A stretch of 64,000 bases of DNA, from NCBI RefSeq assembly GCF_036345175.1, contig NZ_CP107780.1:4278001-4342000 (forward strand), read 5' to 3'. Below are positions 1-8,225 of this stretch, piece by piece. The notes beneath the pieces are model-generated. The model searched no databases and was not told where the DNA came from. It was given only the letters and a program-made list of their open reading frames with translations. Position 1 is the first letter of the stretch, and each line of letters starts with the position of its first letter. The position numbers and the translations under genes are program-made. The stretch is from Streptomyces sp. NBC_00576 (GTDB taxonomy: Bacteria; Actinomycetota; Actinomycetes; Streptomycetales; Streptomycetaceae).

Positions 1-134
1 CGGCGTCCGCATTGTCGACCCGTCGGCCCCCACCGGCTGACGCCCCTCATCCCTCCCCGAGCCCCCCACCGCACGACGGCGCGGCCCCGAGAACGCGACC
101 GCGCAGGTCCATGACCTCGACGATCGAAGGGCAG

Positions 135-668
135 ATGCACACCGACCGCACCTCCTCCCCCAATCCCTCGGCTCCGCTCGGGCCGGGGGGACCCCCATCC
201 CGCTTCCCCGTAGCCGTCGACGCCGCGCTGCGCGCCGCCGGCTGGCAGCCCGGCCGCTGGGACATAAAGCAGGCCGAGATCTGGGCCGACGCCCTGCGCG
301 GCCACGTCTCCCCCGCCGGACACCGCCACGCGGTCTTCCCCGCCGCCGTGGAAGCCTGGGCGGAGTTCGGCGGCCTGCACATCGCACCCCCCGGCCCCGG
401 CCGCCAGGTCGCCCCCACCGCCCTGCATTTCGACCCCCTGCACGGCCTCCACCTGGCCCGCACCCTCGCCGACCTCGGCCGCGCCCTCGACACCGAGGTC
501 TGCCCCCTCGGCGAGGAACCCGAGACCCAGTCCCTCCTCGCCATCGACACCGCGGGCCGCGTCTACGCCCTCGACCACACCGGCGACTGGTACCTCGGCC
601 CGGACATCGACCAGGCCCTCGCCACCCTGGTCACCGGCCTGGAACCGATACGCCTGACAGCCCCCTGA
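135..668 (+). CDS. SUKH-3-type immunity-like protein
   Basis: About 177 aa. It resembles the SUKH-3 branch of the SUKH superfamily, small proteins that often neutralise polymorphic toxins. Visible hallmarks are an N-terminal helix ending in WQPGR, a W-A-E-F-G-G-L motif in the middle and a C-terminal LDHTGDWYLG stretch. I prefer the ATG at 135 because conserved-looking sequence begins there and a GAAGGG-like site lies just upstream; ATG 111 would add a low-complexity Pro/Ser leader. No toxin gene lies beside it inside the window, and the left neighbour is outside. Family call moderately sure; an immunity role is inferred. Confidence 0.65.
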   Translation: MHTDRTSSPNPSAPLGPGGPPSRFPVAVDAALRAAGWQPGRWDIKQAEIWADALRGHVSPAGHRHAVFPAAVEAWAEFGGLHIAPPGPGRQVAPTALHFDPLHGLHLARTLADLGRALDTEVCPLGEEPETQSLLAIDTAGRVYALDHTGDWYLGPDIDQALATLVTGLEPIRLTAP

Positions 669-702
669 GCCACCCCTCGCGGGCCGAGTCAGATGCGCAA
701 CC

Positions 703-789
703 GCGCCCCGAAAGGGCCCGAAAGGGGCGCGGGGCTGTGTCGATCTGCGGCTCCGCCGCGGGCGCGACCAGCCCCCACCGGGCCCGCAG
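703..789. repeat. Streptomyces-type intergenic palindromic repeat
   Basis: GCGCCCC at 703-709 pairs with GGGGCGC at 724-730. It is followed by GGGGCTGTGTCGATCTGCGG and a GCGCGACCAGCCCC tail. This matches from memory a GC-rich repeat scattered between Streptomyces genes. It lies between two convergent genes, so it could work as a bidirectional terminator. Confidence 0.55.
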
Positions 790-817
790 TGAAAGAACCG
801 CACAACCAGCGGAGCGC

Positions 818-2155
818 TCACGCCGGGATGACCGCCGACACCCGAAACCCCCCGGCCTCCGTCGGCCCGGACACGAAGACACCGCCCAGCGCGGCGACCC
901 GCTCCTTCATCCCGAGCAGACCGTTGCCGCCCGACGGAAACCGCACCTCGGAACCCGAAGCGGGCTCGGGCGGCGGCTCGTTCTCCACCTGCATCGCGAC
1001 CTCATCACCCCGATGAGCCAGCCGTATGTGCGTCTTCGCGCCCGCCGCGTGCTTGTGGACGTTCGTCAACGCCTCCTGCACCACCCGGTACGCGGTCTGC
1101 TCCACCTCCGCGCCGTACAGCCGCGCGTCCCCCTCCACCGACAGATCCACGACCATCCCCGCGGCCGCCGACTGTCCGATCAGCTCCTCCAACTCGGACA
1201 GACAGGGCCCGTCCCCCACCCCCTCGCTCTCGCTCTCGCTCTCGCTCTCGCTCTCGGCAGCACGGGAGGCGGCCACGGCCGCGGCCACCCCCACCGCCGC
1301 CAACGGCACACCGTGCACCCGCCGTTCCAGCCCCTCCCCGGACCGAAGCACCCCGAGCATCTCCCGCAGCTCGGTCAACGCCTGGCGCCCCATGTCCCCC
1401 ACAAGGGCGGCGTTCCGCACAGCCTTCTCGGGATCCTTCCGAGCGACCGCCTGCAGAGCCGCGGCATGCACCACCATCAGACTCACCCGGTGCGCCACGA
1501 CGTCGTGCATCTCGCGGGCGATACGCGTCCGCTCCTCGTTCCGCGCCCACTCCGCCCGCTCCTCGGCCCGCTCCGCCAGCAGCTGAAGCTCCCGCTCCAG
1601 ACTGTCGGCGCGTTCCCTGAGACTCTCCATCAGCCGCCGCCGCGCCCCCACATACAGCCCGAGAAGCAGCGGCGGCGCGGTAACCCCGAGCGACGTGGTG
1701 ATGGCGACAACAGGGACCAACCAGTCCCCGATCTTCAACCCCCCGTCCGCCACGCCCGGATGGGACCACCGTACGAACGTCACGATCAGCGTTCCCACCA
1801 TCGCCATCCCCGCGAGCGCCCCGATGATCCGCCGGGGCAGCTCGGAGGCGGCGAGCGTGTAGAGCCCGACGATGCCCATCAGATAGCCCATCTGGGCCGG
1901 CGCGACAGCGATGGAAACAAGCACGACGGAAATCGGCCACCGTCGACGCAGCAACAGCACGGACCCGGCAACAAGCCCGAACACGATCCCTGCGGACAAC
2001 GGAATCCCCGCGTCCCTGGCGAAGCGGATTCCCTCCGTCGCGCACTCCCCGGCGGACAGCAGCGCGAGGCCCGCGTCAAGCACCGCGCTACGCCACCTAG
2101 CCCACCACCACGGCCCGGTCAGGGCCGCGGTGTGGTCTTCCCCCGTAGTGGTCAT
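818..2155 (-). CDS. Orphan DesK/NarL-type sensor histidine kinase
   Basis: 445 aa membrane kinase that would phosphorylate a LuxR/NarL-type response regulator. About five hydrophobic segments fill residues 20-170, followed by a coiled coil. The HisKA_3 box REMHDVVAHR has the phosphoacceptor at His217, the N-box is QEALTNVHKHA (360-370) and the G-box NGLLGMKERV (411-420). A run of alternating Glu-Ser (301-310), from a hexanucleotide repeat, sits between the dimerisation and ATPase domains. No response-regulator gene is adjacent on either side, although such kinases are normally paired, so the partner is elsewhere. The ATG at 2155 gives a sensible cytoplasmic N-terminus. Confidence 0.85.
   Translation of the reverse strand: MTTTGEDHTAALTGPWWWARWRSAVLDAGLALLSAGECATEGIRFARDAGIPLSAGIVFGLVAGSVLLLRRRWPISVVLVSIAVAPAQMGYLMGIVGLYTLAASELPRRIIGALAGMAMVGTLIVTFVRWSHPGVADGGLKIGDWLVPVVAITTSLGVTAPPLLLGLYVGARRRLMESLRERADSLERELQLLAERAEERAEWARNEERTRIAREMHDVVAHRVSLMVVHAAALQAVARKDPEKAVRNAALVGDMGRQALTELREMLGVLRSGEGLERRVHGVPLAAVGVAAAVAASRAAESESESESESEGVGDGPCLSELEELIGQSAAAGMVVDLSVEGDARLYGAEVEQTAYRVVQEALTNVHKHAAGAKTHIRLAHRGDEVAMQVENEPPPEPASGSEVRFPSGGNGLLGMKERVAALGGVFVSGPTEAGGFRVSAVIPA
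1224..1255. repeat. In-frame hexanucleotide microsatellite
   Basis: About five copies of CTCGCT (AGCGAG on the coding strand) inside the histidine kinase gene, encoding an (ES)5 linker. The six-base unit preserves the reading frame if copy number changes. Confidence 0.85.
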
Positions 2156-2333
2156 GCGTCCAGCCTACGGGCGCCACCCCCCGCTTTTCCGGCGAGTTTC
2201 GACGGCTGGCCTACACCACTTCGACAGCCAGGACCACAATCGAACAGAAGCGAAACCCACCAGAATCCCTCGAACTGCTGAATCGCGCGGCGTTCGACCC
2301 CGGAAGGGATGATTCCGCCCCGAGGGTTTGCCC

Positions 2334-3206
2334 ATGGAACATTCATGCGGCAAGTACGCGGACTTCGAGGGGTTGCGGGAGCGGGCGGTTGCGTTGCGAC
2401 GGGAAGGCCTCAGCCGACGTCAGATCCGCGACCGGCTCCACGTCGACAACAACGACATCCTCAACCGCCTCCTGGAGGGCGAGCCACCTCCGGACTGGAC
2501 GAAGCGCCCGAACGCCAAGGACGACCTGAGGCACCAGGCCAGGGAACTCCGACTCCAGGGCTGGACGTACGACCGGATCCAGGTGGAGCTGGGGTGCTCG
2601 AAGGGCTCGATCTCGTCGTGGGTACGGGACCTGCCGAAGCCGGAACGGAAGCGGACCACGGAGGAGGCCTCGGCGATCGCGAAGCGAGGCTGGGAGACAA
2701 CGATGCAGAAACGGGAGGAGGAGCGACAGAAGACCAAGCAAACCGCGGCTACCGCAATCGGCGAACTGTCCGACCGTGAACTGTTCGTCGCAGGCGTCGC
2801 CCTCTACTGGGCCGAGGGCTCGAAGGACAAGTCCTACGACCGGCGTGAGCGAGTCACCTTCGTCAACAGCGATCCCAACGTGATCAGCCTCTTCCTGGCC
2901 TGGCTCAACCTCCTCGAAGTCGAACGGGAACTCATCAGGTACCACTTGATGATCCACGAGTCGGCCGATGTAGAAGCGGCCGAGAAGTACTGGTCAGACC
3001 TGGTCCAGGTTGACCGCAGCACGTTCGGCAAGACGGTCCTGAAGCGACACAACCCAAAGACGGTGCGCAAGAATACGGGCGCCGACTACCGCGGCTGCCT
3101 TGCACTCACCGTGCGACAAAGCTCTGAGCTGTACCGTCGCATCGAAGGCTGGTGGTACGGCATAGTAGGGGCCGCAACTGAGCTCGATTCCAAGAATCGG
3201 ACTTAA
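2334..3206 (+). CDS. HTH and LAGLIDADG-like protein beside tRNA-Gln
   Basis: 290 aa. Two resolvase-like helix-turn-helix segments are visible (about 22-45 and 72-98, the second with SKGSISSWVRDL), then a charged linker (100-140). Next comes LFVAGVALYWAEGSK (150-164), which resembles a LAGLIDADG helix, followed by VTFVNSDPNVISLF as in some homing-endonuclease-fold proteins. Homing endonucleases cut specific DNA sites, but acidic catalytic residues cannot be confirmed by eye, so this could equally be a DNA-binding regulator. ATG 2334 is chosen; a TTG six bases upstream is in frame. It ends 11 bases before tRNA-Gln, a typical neighbourhood for acquired genes. Function not established. Confidence 0.55.
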   Translation: MEHSCGKYADFEGLRERAVALRREGLSRRQIRDRLHVDNNDILNRLLEGEPPPDWTKRPNAKDDLRHQARELRLQGWTYDRIQVELGCSKGSISSWVRDLPKPERKRTTEEASAIAKRGWETTMQKREEERQKTKQTAATAIGELSDRELFVAGVALYWAEGSKDKSYDRRERVTFVNSDPNVISLFLAWLNLLEVERELIRYHLMIHESADVEAAEKYWSDLVQVDRSTFGKTVLKRHNPKTVRKNTGADYRGCLALTVRQSSELYRRIEGWWYGIVGAATELDSKNRT

Positions 3207-3217
3207 AGGGCGAGCTA

Positions 3218-3288
3218 TCCCGGGTCGTCTAACGGCAGGACAAACGGTTTTGGTCCGTTGAATGAGGGTTCGATTCCTTCCCCGGGAG
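3218..3288 (+). tRNA. tRNA-Gln (anticodon TTG)
   Basis: The 7-bp acceptor stem TCCCGGG (3218-3224) pairs with CCCGGGA (3281-3287). The anticodon stem AACGG/CCGTT encloses the loop TTTTGGT, giving anticodon TTG, which reads CAA glutamine codons. The T-arm GAGGG-TTCGATT-CCTTC is intact with one G-T pair. CCA is not encoded. No intron or damage seen. Confidence 0.95.
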
Positions 3289-3298
3289 CCCGACCAGT

Positions 3299-3328
3299 GT
3301 GGGCCCTGACAACTCAGTCAGGGCCCAC
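3299..3328 (+). terminator. Hairpin terminator after tRNA-Gln
   Basis: A perfect 12-bp inverted repeat, GTGGGCCCTGAC at 3299-3310 and GTCAGGGCCCAC at 3317-3328, with a 6-nt loop. It lies between the tRNA and glmU, has no strong U-tract, and probably ends the tRNA transcript. Confidence 0.75.
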
Positions 3329-3405
3329 TCTCATGTCCCCCACGAAACGCCCCGGTATCCTGCGGATGTCCGCCCCGCCCCCTCCGCAGCCGAAGGGCAC
3401 CACCC

Positions 3406-4854
3406 GTGAGCGCCAATCGCCCCGCCGCCGTAGTCGTACTCGCAGCGGGTGAGGGCACCCGTATGAAGTCGGCCACACCCAAGGTCCTGCACGAACTCTG
3501 CGGCCGTTCCCTGGTGGGTCATGTGCTCGCCGCCGCACGCGAGTTGGACCCCGAGAACCTGGTCGTCGTCGTGGGGCACGCCCGTGAGAAGGTCACCGCC
3601 CATCTGACGGAGGCCGACACCGGTGTCCGTACCGCCTTCCAGGCGCAGCAGAACGGCACCGGTCACGCCGTACGCATGGGACTCGAAGAGCTCGGCGGAA
3701 CCGTCGACGGAACCGTGGTGGTCGTCTGTGGCGACACCCCGCTGCTCACCGGGGCAACCCTCCGCACGCTCGCCGCGACCCACTCCTCCGACGGCAACGC
3801 CGTGACCGTGCTGACCGCCGAGGTGCCGGACGCGACCGGGTACGGGCGGATCGTGCGGGACGGGGCATCGGGCGCCGTGACGGCGATCGTGGAGCACAAG
3901 GACGCGACCGACTCGCAGCGGGCGATCCGTGAGATCAACTCCGGTGTCTTCGCCTTCGACGGGCAGTTGCTCGCGGACGCGCTGGGGAAGGTGCGGACGG
4001 ACAACAGCCAGGGCGAGGAGTACCTCACCGACGTACTCGGGATCCTGCGTGAGGCCGGGCACCGCGTCGGGGCCTGCGTGGCCGCCGATCACCGGGAGAT
4101 CGCCGGGATCAACAACCGGGTGCAGCTGGCCGAGGCGCGTCGGATCCTGAACGACCGGCTGCTGACCGAGGCCATGCTCGCCGGGGTGAGTGTGATCGAT
4201 CCGGCCAGCACGTGGGTCGATGTGACGGTCACCTTCGAGCAGGACTCGATCGTCCACCCGAACACCCTGCTCCAGGGCTCCACGCATCTCGAGGAGGGCG
4301 CCGAGGTCGGGCCCAATTCCCGGCTGAAGGACACCCGGGTGGGGGCGGGAGCGCGGCTGGACAACACCGTGGCCGACGGCGCCGTGGTGGGGGCGCAGAC
4401 GACCGTGGGGCCGTACGCCTATCTGCGGCCGGGTACACGTCTGGGCGTCAAGTCCAAGATCGGTACGTACGTCGAGACGAAGAACTCGTCGATCGGTGAC
4501 GGAACCAAGGTGCCGCATCTGTCGTACGTCGGAGACGCGACCATCGGTGAGTACACCAACATCGGTGCCGCCAGTGTGTTCGTGAACTACGACGGCGAGG
4601 CCAAGCATCACACCACTGTCGGGTCGCACTGCAAGACGGGGGCGGACAACATGTTTGTGGCGCCTGTCACGGTCGGAGATGGTGCGTACACCGCAGCCGG
4701 CTCGGTGATCACGAAGGACGTGCCGCCCGGTTCACTGGCCGTGGCCCGAGGCCAGCAGCGGAATATCGAGGGCTGGGTGACTCGTAAGCGTCCCGGGAGT
4801 GCACCAGCGAAGGCTGCCGAGGCGGCTTCCCGGGAGCCGGGCAACGAAAGCTGA
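3406..4854 (+). CDS. glmU: Bifunctional GlmU (UDP-GlcNAc synthesis)
   Basis: 482 aa. It makes UDP-N-acetylglucosamine for peptidoglycan by acetylating glucosamine-1-phosphate and then transferring UMP. The N-terminal pyrophosphorylase domain carries the signature LAAGEGTRMKS near residue 12 and K-V-L-H-E. From about residue 250 hexapeptide repeats form the left-handed beta-helix acetyltransferase, with the conserved YLRPGTRLG and NYDGEAKHHT regions. GTG 3406 is chosen because the catalytic loop follows at the normal distance; no strong ribosome-binding site is visible. It precedes prs, as in many actinobacteria. Confidence 0.97.
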   Translation: MSANRPAAVVVLAAGEGTRMKSATPKVLHELCGRSLVGHVLAAARELDPENLVVVVGHAREKVTAHLTEADTGVRTAFQAQQNGTGHAVRMGLEELGGTVDGTVVVVCGDTPLLTGATLRTLAATHSSDGNAVTVLTAEVPDATGYGRIVRDGASGAVTAIVEHKDATDSQRAIREINSGVFAFDGQLLADALGKVRTDNSQGEEYLTDVLGILREAGHRVGACVAADHREIAGINNRVQLAEARRILNDRLLTEAMLAGVSVIDPASTWVDVTVTFEQDSIVHPNTLLQGSTHLEEGAEVGPNSRLKDTRVGAGARLDNTVADGAVVGAQTTVGPYAYLRPGTRLGVKSKIGTYVETKNSSIGDGTKVPHLSYVGDATIGEYTNIGAASVFVNYDGEAKHHTTVGSHCKTGADNMFVAPVTVGDGAYTAAGSVITKDVPPGSLAVARGQQRNIEGWVTRKRPGSAPAKAAEAASREPGNES

Positions 4855-4970
4855 CCGGAAACAGTCCGGTCCGACTCGGGCTACCGTGATAGATGCACAC
4901 CCGCACACCCCCAGCTGAGCAGGCCTCTCAGGGCTGATCACGGCTGAGACACCTCCGAGGAGACAGTGCT

Positions 4971-5954
4971 GTGACCGGGACCAAGACGACCGGCGAGAAG
5001 AAGAAGATGATGTTCTTCTCCGGCCGCGCCCACCCCGAGCTTGCCGAGGAGGTCGCCCAGCAGTTGGGGGTCGGGGTTGTCCCGACGAAGGCCTTCGACT
5101 TCGCGAACGGTGAGATCTACGTTCGTTACGAGGAGTCGGCGCGTGGCGCGGACTGCTTCGTGATCCAGAGCCACACGGCTCCGATCAACCAGTGGATCAT
5201 GGAACAGTTGATCATGATCGACGCGCTGAAGCGCGCGTCGGCTCGTTCCATCACCGTGATCGTGCCGTTCTACGGTTACGCGCGGCAGGACAAGAAGCAC
5301 CGTGGGCGTGAACCGATCTCGGCGCGTCTGGTCGCGGATCTGATGGCGACGGCGGGCGCGGACCGCCTTCTCACCGTGGATCTGCACACGGACCAGATCC
5401 AGGGCTTCTTCGACGGCCCGGTCGATCATCTCTTCGCGCTGCCGCTGCTCGCGGACTACGTGGGCGCCAAGGTGGACAAGGGCAAGCTGACGGTCGTCTC
5501 GCCGGACGCGGGCCGCGTGCGGGTGGCCGACCGCTGGTGCGACCGGCTGGGTGCGCCGCTGGCGATCGTGCACAAGCGGCGCGACAAGGACGTGGCGAAC
5601 CAGGTGACCGTCCACGAGGTCGTGGGTGAGGTCAAGGGTCGCGTGTGCGTTCTCGTCGACGACATGATCGACACCGGTGGGACGATCGTGGCGGCGGCGG
5701 ACGCGCTGTTCGCGCACGGCGCCGAGGATGTCATCGTCACGGCCACCCACGGTGTGCTGTCCGGCCCTGCCGCCGACCGTCTGAAGAACTCGCGGGTGAG
5801 TGAGTTCGTGTTCACGAACACGCTGCCGACGCCGGGTGAGCTGAGCGCCGACCTGGACAAGATCAAGGTGCTGTCGATCGCGCCGACGATCGCGAGTGCG
5901 GTGCGTGAGGTGTTCGAGGACGGTTCGGTGACGAGCCTGTTCGACGAGCAGTAG
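4971..5954 (+). CDS. prs: Ribose-phosphate pyrophosphokinase
   Basis: 327 aa cytosolic enzyme converting ribose-5-phosphate and ATP to PRPP for nucleotide, histidine and tryptophan synthesis. Family marks are the FANGEIYVRYEES region, the flexible-loop sequence ARQDKKHRGREPISARL and the PRPP-binding loop LVDDMIDTGGTI near residue 230. GTG 4971 follows GAGGAG (4957-4962) by 8 nt. It lies 116 bp after glmU on the same strand, so co-transcription is possible. Confidence 0.97.
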   Translation: MTGTKTTGEKKKMMFFSGRAHPELAEEVAQQLGVGVVPTKAFDFANGEIYVRYEESARGADCFVIQSHTAPINQWIMEQLIMIDALKRASARSITVIVPFYGYARQDKKHRGREPISARLVADLMATAGADRLLTVDLHTDQIQGFFDGPVDHLFALPLLADYVGAKVDKGKLTVVSPDAGRVRVADRWCDRLGAPLAIVHKRRDKDVANQVTVHEVVGEVKGRVCVLVDDMIDTGGTIVAAADALFAHGAEDVIVTATHGVLSGPAADRLKNSRVSEFVFTNTLPTPGELSADLDKIKVLSIAPTIASAVREVFEDGSVTSLFDEQ

Positions 5955-6034
5955 GCCCCCAGGCCTACGACCGGCTCTCCCGCTCACTGGCTTACCGGGA
6001 TCTGCTGGATCGCTTCTGCATGATCGATTTTTCT

Positions 6035-6086
6035 ACGGCCTCCTCCGCCGAGTAGTCTGTGCGAGTTGCTCGGCGAGGGAGGCCGT
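6035..6086 (+). promoter_or_regulatory. Large hairpin in the rplY leader
   Basis: ACGGCCTCCTCCGCCGAG (6035-6052) and CTCGGCGAGGGAGGCCGT (6069-6086) form a nearly perfect 18-bp inverted repeat with two central mismatches and a 16-nt loop, about 105 nt before rplY. A TAGTCT hexamer in the loop could be a -10 box. It may be a terminator of prs, an operator or a leader structure; the sequence alone does not decide. Confidence 0.45.
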
Positions 6087-6192
6087 ACCCGTGTCATTCA
6101 CGGGGCCGGTGATCCGTTATCGACGCGCTCTTCGTAGCAGGCCGTTCGTGGCCGGGTGACCTGTCCGTCTCTCACCCGTACGAGGAGTGAAA

Positions 6193-6777
6193 ATGTCCGA
6201 GGTAAAGCTCGCCGCCGAGACCCGCAACGAGTTCGGCAAGGGTGCCGCCCGCCGTATCCGCCGTGACAGCAAGGTTCCCGCCGTTGTGTACGGCCACGGT
6301 GCCGACCCGGTCCACGTCACGCTGCCGGGCCACGAGCTCCAGCTCGCCCTGCGTACCCCGAACGTCCTGCTCACCCTGGACATCGAGGGCAAGACCCAGC
6401 TGGCGATCCCGAAGGCCGTGCAGCGCGACGCGCTCAAGGGCTTCCTCAAGCACGTCGACCTGCTGCTGGTCCGCAGCGGCGAGAAGGTCAACGTCGAGGT
6501 CTACGTCCAGACCGAGGGTGAGCTGGCCCCCGGCGCCTACCTGCTCGAGCACGTGCTGAGCACGCTGACCGTCGAGGCCGAGGCCACGCACATCCCCGAG
6601 TCCGTCACCGTGTCCATCGCAGGCCTGGAGGCCGGTGCCTCCATCCTCGCCAAGGACATCCCGCTGCCCGAGGGCACCACGCTGGCGATCGACGAGGACG
6701 CGGTCGTCCTCCAGGTCCTGTCCGCGCAGGCCGAGGAAGCGCCCGCCGAGGGCGAGTCCGCGACCACCGAGGCCTGA
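6193..6777 (+). CDS. rplY: 50S ribosomal protein L25/Ctc
   Basis: 194 aa, the long Ctc (TL5-like) form that binds 5S rRNA. The N-terminal domain has ETRNEFGKGAARRIRR and VPAVVYGHG, followed by the C-terminal beta domain and an acidic Glu/Ala tail. ATG 6193 is preceded by GAGGAG (6182-6187); an in-frame GTG at 6187 overlaps that site and is unlikely. It stands 70 bp upstream of pth on the same strand, an arrangement shared with other actinobacteria. Confidence 0.96.
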   Translation: MSEVKLAAETRNEFGKGAARRIRRDSKVPAVVYGHGADPVHVTLPGHELQLALRTPNVLLTLDIEGKTQLAIPKAVQRDALKGFLKHVDLLLVRSGEKVNVEVYVQTEGELAPGAYLLEHVLSTLTVEAEATHIPESVTVSIAGLEAGASILAKDIPLPEGTTLAIDEDAVVLQVLSAQAEEAPAEGESATTEA

Positions 6778-6853
6778 TTTCCCCGGAGTCTCAGTCCGTC
6801 GGCCGCCGTTCCCACCAGGGGCGGCGGCCGACGCGTATCAAGGAGAGATGGAC

Positions 6854-7450
6854 GTGACGACCGACGCGGGCGCCCCCTGGCTGGTTGTGGGGCTCGGCAA
6901 TCCCGGGCCGGAGTACGCGATGAACCGGCACAACGTGGGGTTCATGGTGGCCGACCTGCTGGCGGGACGGATCGGCGGGAAGTTCAAGCGGGCCGGGAAG
7001 GCGCAGGCGCAGGTCGTCGAGGGGCGCATCGGCCCGCCGGGACCGGGCAGCCGTCGGGTGATCCTGGCGAAGCCGATGTCGTACATGAACCTGTCGGGCG
7101 GCCCGGTGAACGCGCTGCGCGAGTTCTACAAGGTGCCCCTCGACCATGTCGTGGCGGTCCATGACGAACTGGACATCGACTACGGGGTCCTGCGGCTGAA
7201 GCTGGGCGGCGGGGACAACGGCCACAACGGTCTGAAGTCGATGACGAAGGCGATGACCGCGGACTACCACCGGGTGCGGTTCGGGATCGGGCGCCCTCCG
7301 GGCCGTATGCAGGTGGCGGATTTCGTGCTGAAGGACTTCGCGTCGGCGGAGCGCAAGGAGCTGGACTACTTCGTGGACCGTGCAACGGACGCGGTGGAGT
7401 CCCTGGTGATCGAGGGCCTGGAGCGGGCGCAGAGCACGTACAACTCCTGA
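6854..7450 (+). CDS. pth: Peptidyl-tRNA hydrolase
   Basis: About 198 aa cytosolic esterase that recycles tRNA from stalled peptidyl-tRNA. Conserved residues are visible in VGLGNPGPEY, the catalytic-His segment NRHNVGF, KPMSYMNLSG, the Asp in HDELD and GHNGLKS. GTG 6854 is preferred because AGGAG (6841-6845) lies 8 nt away. ATG 6848 is in frame but only 2 nt from that site. It sits directly after rplY. Confidence 0.95.
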   Translation: MTTDAGAPWLVVGLGNPGPEYAMNRHNVGFMVADLLAGRIGGKFKRAGKAQAQVVEGRIGPPGPGSRRVILAKPMSYMNLSGGPVNALREFYKVPLDHVVAVHDELDIDYGVLRLKLGGGDNGHNGLKSMTKAMTADYHRVRFGIGRPPGRMQVADFVLKDFASAERKELDYFVDRATDAVESLVIEGLERAQSTYNS

Positions 7451-7582
7451 CAATTCCCGAGGCTTCTCGAAGGTTGCCGAGAATTTGCTGTGAACCTCCG
7501 GGGCGGGCGGGCGCCCGGCGATACGTGCGTACAACTCCCGACTTTGCCGGGCAGGAGTTGACCGATCGCCCGACCATGGCCA

Positions 7583-8101
7583 ATGATCCCGGCCATGCCA
7601 GCCACCGCCCACCGGCGCAAGTCCGCCCCCGCCACCCCGCGGCTCGGGGGTCTTGGGCGTTTCGGGCGGTTCGCGGTGATGGGTACGGTCGCCGCGCTGA
7701 TCCTGATCGCGGGTGTGTGGGCGTCCTGGGGGACGGCCCAGCACGTGGTGCTCAGCAAGGGGCGCGAGCAGGGCACGATGACGGTGTCGGAGTGCGAGGA
7801 CGACGTCTGTACCGGGTCGTACCGGCCGGTGTCGGTGGGGTCGAAGGCGCGGGGCCGGGTCGTGCTGGACCAGTCGGTCGGAGTCAGCGAGGGCGAGACG
7901 TACACCGTGGTCGTGAAGCCCGGCAGCCGTGATGTGGTGCGGTCGGGGCCGGCCGGTTTCCTGTACGCCTGGGTGCCGCTGGGCGGCGCGCTGCTGCTCG
8001 CGTCGGTCGTGGTGGCGGGCGGGCTGGGGCTGACCCGGACCGGCTGGGCGCTGGCCGGTTCGGGAATCGCACTGGTGACGGCGGCTTTCATGGCCCTCTG
8101 A
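7583..8101 (+). CDS. Small two-TM membrane protein
   Basis: 172 aa, not recognised as a named family. A basic N-terminus is followed by a first membrane helix (about 33-50), an extracellular domain of some 75 aa with a Cys pair in SECEDDVCTG, and a second helix region at 130-170. The start is uncertain: ATG 7583 and ATG 7595 are in frame and neither has a clear ribosome-binding site. It lies between pth and a sortase-type surface protein, all on the plus strand. Confidence 0.6.
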   Translation: MIPAMPATAHRRKSAPATPRLGGLGRFGRFAVMGTVAALILIAGVWASWGTAQHVVLSKGREQGTMTVSECEDDVCTGSYRPVSVGSKARGRVVLDQSVGVSEGETYTVVVKPGSRDVVRSGPAGFLYAWVPLGGALLLASVVVAGGLGLTRTGWALAGSGIALVTAAFMAL

Positions 8102-8225
8102 GCGGATTCGACTGTGGAGAATCTGTACGTTCTCTGTTCGTGATTGACCGCAGGTCAGGCGGGGCACGATGCTGAGCCGCCCCCTCCACATCTTCCACGC
8201 TCGACTCTCGAAGATGGACTGCCCC

